From assembly GCA_040382095.1 (NCBI GenBank), contig JBEIGB010000166.1:1-5017 (forward strand): a DNA stretch of 5,017 bases, in the 5' to 3' direction. How positions within the stretch are numbered: the stretch's first letter is position 1; the number at the start of each line of letters is the position of its first letter. A program made the translations under genes and the position numbers. A model generated the notes under the pieces. The model made no database searches and had not been told where the DNA came from. It saw only the letters and a list, made by a program, of their open reading frames with translations. This document shows, piece after piece, positions 1-4,979 of this stretch. The DNA comes from JADJPL01 sp040382095. Lineage in GTDB: Bacteria; Bacteroidota; Bacteroidia; Chitinophagales; Saprospiraceae.

Positions 1-6
1 CTCATG

Positions 7-60
7 AAAATATTCTTTGGCGGCGCAAGCCGCCAAAAGACCTTTGAGACGGCCTCAATA
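7..60 (+). repeat. Hairpin repeat module, copy 1 (shortened)
   Basis: Starts AAAATATTC, then a perfect 9-bp hairpin at 16-37 (arms TTTGGCGGC and GCCGCCAAA around the tetraloop GCAA, a GNRA-type loop), then AGAC and a tail ending CCTCAATA. It aligns end to end with the copy at 182-253 but lacks about 18-20 bases before CCTCAATA, exactly where the other copy carries CTTTTTACACAA. It also has no large palindrome directly before it. Confidence 0.8.
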
Positions 61-88
61 TTTTGTGGGGTTGTGTAAAAAGTATTCC

Positions 89-115
89 TCTTCCGCCGCC
101 TACGGCGGCGGAAGA
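89..115. repeat. GC-rich hairpin, 12-bp stem
   Basis: A perfect 12-bp stem (89-100 with 104-115) with the 3-base loop TAC; the arms consist of CTTCCGCCGCC and its complement flanked by a T-A pair. It sits between the GGTTGTGTAAAAAG motif and the long palindrome. No second copy is seen in the window. Confidence 0.85.
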
Positions 116-118
116 AAG

Positions 119-185
119 TTTTGAACGGGCGCTATTTTAACTGATTTTACTTTGCAAAATCAGTTAAAATAGTGCCCGTTCAAAA
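119..185. repeat. Long palindrome, 30-bp stem with 7-base loop
   Basis: Arms 119-148 and 156-185 are complementary at 29 of 30 positions. The only imperfection, 131 opposite 173, is a G-T wobble when read as plus-strand RNA. The loop is ACTTTGC. The stem alternates AT-rich and GC-rich blocks (outer TTTTGAACGGGC, inner AT-rich). It would form a very stable hairpin in either RNA or a DNA cruciform. Confidence 0.95.
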
Positions 186-213
186 TATTATTTGGCAGCG
201 TCAGTCGCCAAAT
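182..213 (-). terminator. Possible terminator beyond the M14 peptidase gene
   Basis: Read on the minus strand, a hairpin (213-204 with 199-190, one wobble and one mismatch, loop TGAC) is followed by AATA and TTTT, the same order as behind dgkA. It begins 111 bases after the peptidase stop, so some other sequence could terminate earlier. The very long stem at 185-119 follows immediately and would reinforce it. Confidence 0.3.
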
Positions 214-253
214 GACAAATGACGGACTTCGGCCTTTTTACACAACCTCAATA
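182..253 (+). repeat. Hairpin repeat module, copy 2
   Basis: Direct repeat of the module at 7-60: AAAATATTA, then arms TTTGGCAGC (191-199) and GTCGCCAAA (204-212) around GTCA, then TGAC, ACGG and a tail through CTTTTTACACAACC to CCTCAATA. The stem has one wobble and one mismatch, so it is less perfect than the other copies. Its first four bases form the end of the 119-185 palindrome. Confidence 0.8.
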
Positions 254-310
254 CTTATGAGACCGCTTCAAAAGATATTATACACCACCTCGGGACATTT
301 AATATCCGAT

Positions 311-329
311 GATAAATTTTAAATTTATC
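311..329. repeat. AT-rich palindrome overlapping the peptidase stop codon
   Basis: GATAAATTT (311-319) and AAATTTATC (321-329) form a 19-base odd palindrome centred on 320 that spans the TAA at 325-327. It has no G-C-rich stem, so it is a poor terminator, and may be chance in AT-rich DNA. Confidence 0.4.
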
Positions 330-2904
330 TCCCCCGCTCCAGGGACATACCGCTGATTGTATGCCCGAAGAACAGTGCGTTGGCGAACAATTTATTCGTA
401 CCGAACCAATGAGCGCGGAAGTTCGGATTATCGGCCATGAAGATAATTTTTCCGCTGCCTTCTCCGGAGACTACGATTGCGGCGCTCCGATTGGGCAGGT
501 CGCTCATCGAGCGTTTGATATACCCACTGAGGAGTGGGTTATCTGTATAGCGTAGTGGGGTGGCATAAGGGTTTTTGCCCAGCTCGAGGAAAAGTTCGCT
601 ATCCCGGAAAACGGGCAATTTGCTATTGCGATAACCGAATCCGAGAGGATGGGTAGGATCAATTTCCGCTTCGAAAATCGTACCGGGGATTTCGGTGGAA
701 GCCATATCCTCGTCCATTTGGATATAAGGCCTTGGAGCAGGAGTTTTTTCCTGGTCTTTGCGCTGCCGGATTTCTACAGCCCCGATCCCCTGTGCTTTGA
801 GCCAGCTGATAGCACTTTGGATACCGACGAGGGTGCCCCCATCCTGTACCCAGGCTTTCAATTTGGATGCGCCATTGGATCCCACGGTCGAATAGGCGCC
901 TGCGCCCATAACGATGACGTTATACCGGCTAAGGTCGGCACGGCCAACACTACTGGCCTCGAGTTTGGTGACGACCATATCATAGCGCGTATCCAGGAGG
1001 TGCCACGCTTCCCCTGCCGTACCCGGAGAAACCCCTTCACCGACAATAATTGCTACCTGAGGCGTACGAAGCGTGCTGAAGGCATTGCTGCCCAGGTCAA
1101 TCCCGATGGTCGTGAATCCGGTTGGGACGGGGGTAAACGGCACCCCGCTTGCCGCGGAGGCTTTGGAGATGAGGGCATGGATTTCTTCTGCTGTTTTTTC
1201 CTGGTTGGCCACAGGGATCATGACTGTTCCGGGTTCGTAGCGTTTGTTATTGAGGACAAATGGTTCGCGGCCTACTTTAGCCCGTACACCGGCTTTCAGG
1301 ATTTGATACAAGGCCTTTGGGGCGTAGTAGTGGTCCCATTCCATTAAGTAGGCATAGCTGCTCATACCTGGCGCCTGGGTTGAGGGGCGTTGCGGGCGAT
1401 CGCCATCCACTTTCTGGCCCAGCAGGCCGGTACTCCAGTTTTTTGAAAAACTGGCGTATGGAAGGTTAAATGACAGGGGCAGCGTCCAACTCGACACATC
1501 GTAGAAGATACTGTCTTCGAAAGTCGTCGAAGTCTCGAAAATACCGCGGATCAGGCGATACTGACGTTGTTCGAGTGGTACGACAAAAGCGGAGCCAGGC
1601 TCGAATTTTTTTCCATCTGCCTCGACTGGATTTTTAAGGTTGAAGACCTCTATTTGATGGCGACGCAGGATTTCGACGAGTTGATCGGTACGGGCAGGAT
1701 CGAACGGGTCGCCGAAGACGAACCCCTTTCGGGCGTCCATGCGCCCCTCCTGGAGGGCATCTTTAAAAAAGCTGCGCTGGTGCTCCAGCAATTGGCGGCG
1801 AAGGCGCACCGCGGCTTCATGGGTAGAAAGGGCGGTACGGACCTGATTCCGGATAGTAAAATGGAAATGCAGGGGGCCGTTGGCCGTTTCCTGCAGGTGG
1901 CCGCGGGAGCTTGCCTGCTCAAAGAGGATACCGATACAGCCATTGGCATCGGGGAAGGTAGAGCCCTTTCCGTAATAGAAGTCATCATATCCTTCCTGGG
2001 AGTAATACAGGGAGCCGATTTCATCGAGATATTTTGCGTGGTATTCCCCGATTTTGGCTGTGAGCTCCTGGTTTTCTTTTGGGGTAATCGGGTTGACCCG
2101 GGTAGAGACACCGGGCATGAAAAAGAAGGTAGCGTTTGAGCCCATCTCATGATGGTCAGTCAGGATATTGGGTTTCCAATCGTGAAACACCTTAGACCTT
2201 GCTCTGGATTCCGGGTGTGCCCCCAGAAGCCAGTCGCGGTTGAGATCAAACCAGTAGTGGTTAAACCGGCCCCCTGGCCAGGCCTCTGCGTATTCCCTGT
2301 CCTGCGGGTCACCGGTGAGGTGTACGTTTTTATGATAGTTGGCCCAGGCAGAAAACCGGGTAAGCCCATCCGGGTTGAAGCTGGGATCAAAGAGGATCAC
2401 AACCTCATCGAGGAGCTTTTCGATAGCCGCTCCCTGGCCTGCCGTCAGATAATAGGCGACCAATGGCGCCGCATTTGCGCCACTGGCTTCATTTCCATGA
2501 ATACTGAACCCCTGAAGCAGTACAGAAGGCATATTTTCGGTATTCAGCTTACCGGATTCTGAAGGATTGCTGAGCGCCACGTGCTGGGCCCGGATATTCT
2601 CCAGGTTCTGATGGTTTTTCTCTGAGGTGATGATGAGATGGATGAGGGGGCGGTTTTCGTAGGTCCGGCCATGCTCGACCAGTTTGACCCGGGGCGAAAG
2701 CTCCGCCAGTTTGCGCATATACGCATATTGCTGGTCGTGACTGATATGCCATTCCCCGATCTGGTAGCCGAGATAAGCCTCAGGAGTAGGAATCCGCGGA
2801 TCGTACTGAATCTCGGGAAGGTAATAGTTGAGCGGCATTTTTTGGGCATAAAACGGATAAGGGCAGAACAGTACCCAAAGCATCAGCAGTAGGGATAATC
2901 TCAT
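325..2904 (-). CDS. Secreted M14-family zinc carboxypeptidase with C-terminal GATase1-like domain
   Basis: Predicted 859-residue exported metallopeptidase that would trim peptides outside the cytoplasm; its substrate is unknown. Residues 1-20 form a signal peptide ending FYA before Gln21. The M14 domain spans about 55-370. Visible active-site elements are HGNE (zinc ligands His136 and Glu139), NPDG at 177-180, NRD at 222-224 (the Asn-Arg pair that binds the substrate carboxylate in carboxypeptidase A), DHHE at 250-253 (third zinc ligand, His251 or His252) and the general-base candidate Glu329 in LFEQ. The equivalent of carboxypeptidase A Arg127 is unclear (Arg183 or Lys192). Residues about 390-600 hold two similar EPG-containing segments. 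About 615-710 resembles a class I glutamine amidotransferase fold but has no cysteine nucleophile, so it is probably non-catalytic. The chosen ATG gives a clean signal peptide. Its leader is A-rich with no Shine-Dalgarno sequence, usual in Bacteroidota. The gene lies 168 bases downstream of the thiolase on the same strand, so co-transcription is possible but not shown. The family call is firm, the substrate is not. Confidence 0.93.
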   Translation of the reverse strand: MRLSLLLMLWVLFCPYPFYAQKMPLNYYLPEIQYDPRIPTPEAYLGYQIGEWHISHDQQYAYMRKLAELSPRVKLVEHGRTYENRPLIHLIITSEKNHQNLENIRAQHVALSNPSESGKLNTENMPSVLLQGFSIHGNEASGANAAPLVAYYLTAGQGAAIEKLLDEVVILFDPSFNPDGLTRFSAWANYHKNVHLTGDPQDREYAEAWPGGRFNHYWFDLNRDWLLGAHPESRARSKVFHDWKPNILTDHHEMGSNATFFFMPGVSTRVNPITPKENQELTAKIGEYHAKYLDEIGSLYYSQEGYDDFYYGKGSTFPDANGCIGILFEQASSRGHLQETANGPLHFHFTIRNQVRTALSTHEAAVRLRRQLLEHQRSFFKDALQEGRMDARKGFVFGDPFDPARTDQLVEILRRHQIEVFNLKNPVEADGKKFEPGSAFVVPLEQRQYRLIRGIFETSTTFEDSIFYDVSSWTLPLSFNLPYASFSKNWSTGLLGQKVDGDRPQRPSTQAPGMSSYAYLMEWDHYYAPKALYQILKAGVRAKVGREPFVLNNKRYEPGTVMIPVANQEKTAEEIHALISKASAASGVPFTPVPTGFTTIGIDLGSNAFSTLRTPQVAIIVGEGVSPGTAGEAWHLLDTRYDMVVTKLEASSVGRADLSRYNVIVMGAGAYSTVGSNGASKLKAWVQDGGTLVGIQSAISWLKAQGIGAVEIRQRKDQEKTPAPRPYIQMDEDMASTEIPGTIFEAEIDPTHPLGFGYRNSKLPVFRDSELFLELGKNPYATPLRYTDNPLLSGYIKRSMSDLPNRSAAIVVSGEGSGKIIFMADNPNFRAHWFGTNKLFANALFFGHTISGMSLERGR

Positions 2905-3013
2905 GCGTTTTTTGTTTTTGTGAATTTAAAAAATCGGCAGGCAACGGCAGCCTGATCTCCGCGAGGGAACATTTAGACTCAGGGCTTAAAACAGTATGGG
3001 GCAAGCTACATGA

Positions 3014-3041
3014 CCGGGGGACAAAATAATAATTTTCCCGG
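3014..3041. repeat. Weak hairpin between the thiolase and peptidase genes
   Basis: CCGGG (3014-3018) pairs with CCCGG (3037-3041), and AAAAT (3023-3027) with ATTTT (3032-3036), leaving a 4-base bulge and loop AATA. It begins 32 bases after the thiolase stop. No T-run follows on the minus strand, so termination here is doubtful. The rest of 2905-3072 shows no gene and no clear promoter. Confidence 0.3.
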
Positions 3042-3072
3042 AAAAATACTTTCTGACATATTCACAAGCCCT

Positions 3073-4251
3073 TTAAAGCCTTTCGATGACCATTGCCGAA
3101 GCACCGCCCCCACCATTGCAGATGGCGGCAAGCCCGTACCGCGCCCGGTGGCAATGCAGGACGTTGACGAGCGTAGCCAGGATTCTTGCCCCCGAGGCAC
3201 CGAGGGGATGGCCGAGAGCGCAGGCGCCACCAAAAACATTCATTTTTTCTTCCGGGACGCGCAGTTCGTGGCAAAACGCCATAGGGACTACGGCAAAAGC
3301 TTCATTGACTTCGAAGAAGTCAATATCTCCGATACTCAGGCCGGCCCTTTGGAGTGCCTTAGGCGCAGCGAGGATAGGGGTGGTCGGGAAGCAGTCAGGG
3401 GCCTGCTCGGCATCTGCATAGCCAAGGATGCGGGCGATGGGTTTTAATCCCAGGGCCCCGGTTTTTTCCTTACCCGCCAGGACGACGGCAGCCGCCCCAT
3501 CGTTGATTGTAGAAGCATTGGCCGCAGTTACAGTTCCATCGGAGGTAAATGCCGGAAGAAGTGCGGGGATTTTTTCAAAATCTACCCGTTTATATTCCTC
3601 ATCTTCCGAAATGGTAACCGACACACCTTTTTTCACAGGTGCCTGTACCGGGAAGATTTCATTGCCAAAATACCCTTTTTGCGTAGCATTTGCCGCGCGT
3701 TGATAGGAACGTATAGCATACGCATCCTGCGCTGCGCGGCTGAACGAGTATTTTTGGGCGGTAGCATCAGCACACACGCCCATTGCCTGATGGTCATAGG
3801 CATCGGTAAGCCCATCGCGGACAAGGCCATCGAGCATTTGCACATTGCCGTATTTATTGCCCCAGCGGGCCGAGGGCACATAGAACGGGATATTCGACAT
3901 ACTTTCCATGCCACCTGCAACCACCAGGCCGGCTTGTCTGAGTTGAATGGACTGCGCGCCGTACATCACCGCTTTCAGGCCGGAGGCACAGACTTTATTT
4001 ACTGTGGTACAGGGCACATTTGTACCGATTTTGGCACCCAGTGCTACCTGCCGCGCCGGCGCCTGCCCCAGGTTGGCTGAGCAGACGTTGCCCATAATAA
4101 CTTCTTCGACCATTTCGGGTGCAATCCCGGCTTTGGCAAGGGCCCCGCTTACCACTAATGCACCCAGTTCCGTTGCGCTGAAGCCTGCCAGGCTACCACC
4201 GAAACTCCCGATCGGCGTGCGCATTGCGGCCATGATGAATATTTCTTCCAT
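3073..4251 (-). CDS. Acetyl-CoA C-acetyltransferase (thiolase)
   Basis: Complete 392-residue cytoplasmic thiolase, the usual length for the family. It interconverts two acetyl-CoA with acetoacetyl-CoA plus CoA, or cleaves longer 3-ketoacyl-CoA. All thiolase landmarks are present: nucleophile Cys88 in NKVCASGLKA, NEAFA at 316-320, His348 in GGACALGHPLGASGAR, and the second catalytic cysteine Cys378 in CNGGGGASA near the C-terminus. Two stretches, around 145-200 (DGLTDAYDHQAMG, AQDAYAIRSY) and 216-256 (EDEEYKRVDF, GTVTAANAST, NDGAAA), resemble mitochondrial ACAT1 and favour a short-chain acetoacetyl-CoA thiolase over a long-chain FadA type. The ATG directly precedes the conserved EEIFIMAAMRTPIGSF N-terminus, and its leader is A-rich without a Shine-Dalgarno sequence. 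The gene is divergent from dgkA. A 20-base near-palindrome about 58 bases upstream could be an operator. No other beta-oxidation gene lies in the window, so its direction in the cell cannot be assigned. Confidence 0.96.
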   Translation of the reverse strand: MEEIFIMAAMRTPIGSFGGSLAGFSATELGALVVSGALAKAGIAPEMVEEVIMGNVCSANLGQAPARQVALGAKIGTNVPCTTVNKVCASGLKAVMYGAQSIQLRQAGLVVAGGMESMSNIPFYVPSARWGNKYGNVQMLDGLVRDGLTDAYDHQAMGVCADATAQKYSFSRAAQDAYAIRSYQRAANATQKGYFGNEIFPVQAPVKKGVSVTISEDEEYKRVDFEKIPALLPAFTSDGTVTAANASTINDGAAAVVLAGKEKTGALGLKPIARILGYADAEQAPDCFPTTPILAAPKALQRAGLSIGDIDFFEVNEAFAVVPMAFCHELRVPEEKMNVFGGACALGHPLGASGARILATLVNVLHCHRARYGLAAICNGGGGASAMVIERL

Positions 4252-4308
4252 AGCGTTTTCTTGGTTTATTTGGTTTTAAACTGGTTTTAGAAATTGCCCG
4301 GGACCATT

Positions 4309-4328
4309 TCTGAACAGGCCTGTTAAGA
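4309..4328. promoter_or_regulatory. 20-base near-palindrome, possible operator upstream of the thiolase
   Basis: TCTGAACAGGCCTGTTAAGA is symmetric about 4318/4319 with a perfect 12-base core AACAGGCCTGTT (4313-4324) and one mismatched pair. It lies 58-77 bases before the thiolase ATG, a likely promoter zone. Size and symmetry suit a dimeric repressor such as a TetR-family regulator of acyl-CoA genes, but no regulator is encoded here. Confidence 0.35.
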
Positions 4329-4368
4329 TAACCTTATTACAGCATTAAAAGATCAGGTAAAAAAATAA

Positions 4369-4500
4369 ATGGAGGTGAACAACAAAGTACTTATGAGACA
4401 GCATCACTTAAAAAAATATCTTTGTCATACACCGCGACGAGACTTTTTACATACCCTGAATCATTACTACGCAAATAGACAATCGTTGTGTTATGGTTGA
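4369..4500 (+). CDS. Possible 43-residue upstream ORF overlapping dgkA
   Basis: An ATG at 4369 behind an A-rich leader opens a 43-codon frame ending at TGA 4498-4500, so it overlaps the dgkA start by 8 bases in another frame. An internal in-frame ATG at 4393 would give 35 residues; it lies 14 bases after GGAGGTGA (4371-4378), a full complement to the usual 16S rRNA tail but wider than ideal spacing. The product would be basic and rich in His and Tyr with no recognised domain. A frame this short is easily open by chance. The dgkA promoter candidate at 4417-4424 lies inside it, so either the ORF or that promoter, but probably not both, is functional. It may be a leader peptide coupled to dgkA, but this is weakly supported. 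Confidence 0.15.
   Translation: MEVNNKVLMRQHHLKKYLCHTPRRDFLHTLNHYYANRQSLCYG
4388..4406 (+). repeat. 19-base sequence shared with 252-270
   Basis: TACTTATGAGAC followed by a GC..TCA pattern occurs here and at 252-270 (17 of 19 identical). In both places it is followed within about 40 bases by an AT-rich stretch and ATACACC. Here it lies directly upstream of the dgkA -7 candidate; on the left it directly follows a repeat end. It may belong to the repeat family or carry a promoter's upstream element. Confidence 0.4.
4392..4424 (+). promoter_or_regulatory. Candidate Bacteroidota-type promoter for dgkA
   Basis: TATCTTTG at 4417-4424 fits the Bacteroidota -7 consensus TAnnTTTG exactly. The -33 position has only a weak match (TATG at 4392-4395 for TTTG) at 21 bases spacing. 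Transcription would start near 4430 and leave a leader of about 60 bases before the dgkA ATG. Confidence 0.45.
4442..4465 (-). repeat. Decayed copy of the GGTTGTGTAAAAAG repeat end
   Basis: This stretch matches the plus-strand sequence at 234-257 at 19 of 24 positions, beginning with CTTTTTACA. It lies in the dgkA leader between the promoter candidate and the start codon, so it could be an old insertion remnant or a shared regulatory sequence. Confidence 0.4.
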
Positions 4501-4855
4501 AACCCTAATCAGAAGACTGCGGAGTTTTGTTTATGCATTCCGCGGTATCGCGTTGTTGTTGCTCACACAACCCAACGCCCGTATCCATTTTCTGGCAACA
4601 ACAGCCGTGATTTTGGCCGGACTGTATTACAAAGTAAATACTACAGAATGGATATTTCTTGTAGTAGCCATCGCCATCGTCTGGATTGCGGAGGCCCTGA
4701 ATACAGCCCTTGAATTTCTGACCGACCTAATATCCCCTGGGCATCACGTGCTTGCAGGAAGGGCAAAGGACGTAGCGGCCGCTGCGGTTTTGCTCGCTGC
4801 CATCGCCGCTGCGGTCATCGGCGCGTTGATATTTATCCCTTATCTTAAACAATAA
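4493..4855 (+). CDS. dgkA: DgkA-type diacylglycerol/undecaprenol kinase
   Basis: A 120-residue integral inner-membrane lipid kinase of the prokaryotic DgkA family (typically about 120-130 residues), which phosphorylates diacylglycerol or undecaprenol with ATP. An N-terminal amphipathic region (1-25) is followed by three hydrophobic segments at about 31-47, 52-67 and 95-116. The family signature is intact: Glu67, Asn70 and Glu74 in EALNTALE, Asp78, and Lys92-Asp93 in GRAKDVAAAAV. These match E. coli DgkA Glu69, Asn72, Glu76, Asp80, Lys94 and Asp95. At the position of E. coli Glu28 the sequence TQPNARIH offers Gln26 instead of the glutamate seen in TERN-type Gram-positive relatives. The lipid substrate (diacylglycerol or undecaprenol) cannot be told from sequence. 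The leader shows no Shine-Dalgarno at proper spacing. A -7-like TATCTTTG lies 69 bases upstream. The gene is followed after 28 bases by a hairpin and T-tract likely to terminate it. Confidence 0.93.
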   Translation: MVETLIRRLRSFVYAFRGIALLLLTQPNARIHFLATTAVILAGLYYKVNTTEWIFLVVAIAIVWIAEALNTALEFLTDLISPGHHVLAGRAKDVAAAAVLLAAIAAAVIGALIFIPYLKQ

Positions 4856-4879
4856 CTGGTAAGGGTTGGATAATAGACA

Positions 4880-4914
4880 GTCATTTGGCGGCTCATGCCG
4901 CCAAAGAATATTTT
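4880..4914 (-). repeat. Hairpin repeat module, copy 3 (inverted)
   Basis: Read on the minus strand this begins AAAATATTC and carries arms TTTGGCGGC and GCCGCCAAA around ATGA, then TGAC. The 18 bases at 4897-4914 are the exact reverse complement of 7-24, nearly 4.9 kb away. It ends about 25 bases past the dgkA stop and, like copy 2, abuts a long palindrome on its AAAATATT side. Confidence 0.85.
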
Positions 4915-4917
4915 TTT
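4884..4917 (+). terminator. Likely intrinsic terminator of dgkA
   Basis: A perfect 9-bp GC-rich hairpin (4884-4892 with 4897-4905, loop TCAT) lies 28 bases past the dgkA stop and is followed by GAATA and a run of seven T (4911-4917). The five-base gap before the T-run is longer than in a textbook terminator. The hairpin is the same one that forms copy 3 of the repeat module. Confidence 0.55.
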
Positions 4918-4976
4918 AAAACGCGTATTTTGTTCATTTTTCGAATCAAAATTTACAAAATACGCGTTTTAAAAAA
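4912..4976. repeat. Long palindrome, 22+5-bp stem with 7-base loop
   Basis: Arms 4912-4933 and 4955-4976 are perfectly complementary over 22 bases and contain ACGCGT. After a 2x2 mismatch, 4936-4940 pairs with 4948-4952 around the 7-base loop TCGAATC. Overall length and loop size nearly equal those of the palindrome at 119-185. The sequence differs but shares a CGC-TATTTT core and ATTTT next to the loop, which suggests common descent with paired changes. Confidence 0.93.
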
Positions 4977-4979
4977 TTT

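Larger units (their letters stand above)
69..247. mobile_element. MITE-like interval bounded by 14-bp inverted repeats
   Basis: GGTTGTGTAAAAAG (69-82) and its exact inverse CTTTTTACACAACC (234-247) bound a 179-base non-coding interval that contains three hairpins. This is the architecture of a non-autonomous transposable element. The TGTGTAAAA ends loosely recall the terminal repeats of IS256-family elements, which is an inference from memory. No matching target-site duplication touches the ends, and no transposase is present, so extragenic palindromic repeat units are an equally good reading. Confidence 0.35.

Noticed and set aside
53..253. CCTCAATA at 53-60 and 246-253 as an 8-bp target-site duplication
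   Set aside because: The octamers do not touch the inverted repeat ends, and aligning 7-60 with 182-253 shows they are the shared tail of a repeated module.
1..253. CRISPR array
   Set aside because: The repeats are palindromes of differing length and sequence without regular unique spacers, and no cas gene is present.
649..1347. Open frame of 232 codons on the plus strand
   Set aside because: It lies wholly antisense to the M14 peptidase, which has a complete signal peptide and catalytic motifs; the translation shows no domain.
1567..2139. Open frame of 190 codons on the plus strand
   Set aside because: Antisense shadow of the peptidase catalytic domain, without recognisable motifs or a start context.
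2845..2904. Lipoprotein signal with Cys14 in the M14 peptidase
   Set aside because: The residue before the cysteine is Phe, which breaks the lipobox; an Ala-Gln signal peptidase I site at 20/21 fits better.
2905..3072. Promoter for the peptidase with a TAnnTTTG element
   Set aside because: The nearest match on the minus strand (TATTTTG near 3023-3029) is one base short and has no supporting -33 element.
4371..4378. GGAGGTGA as the ribosome binding site of dgkA
   Set aside because: It lies about 115 bases before the dgkA ATG, far outside working distance.
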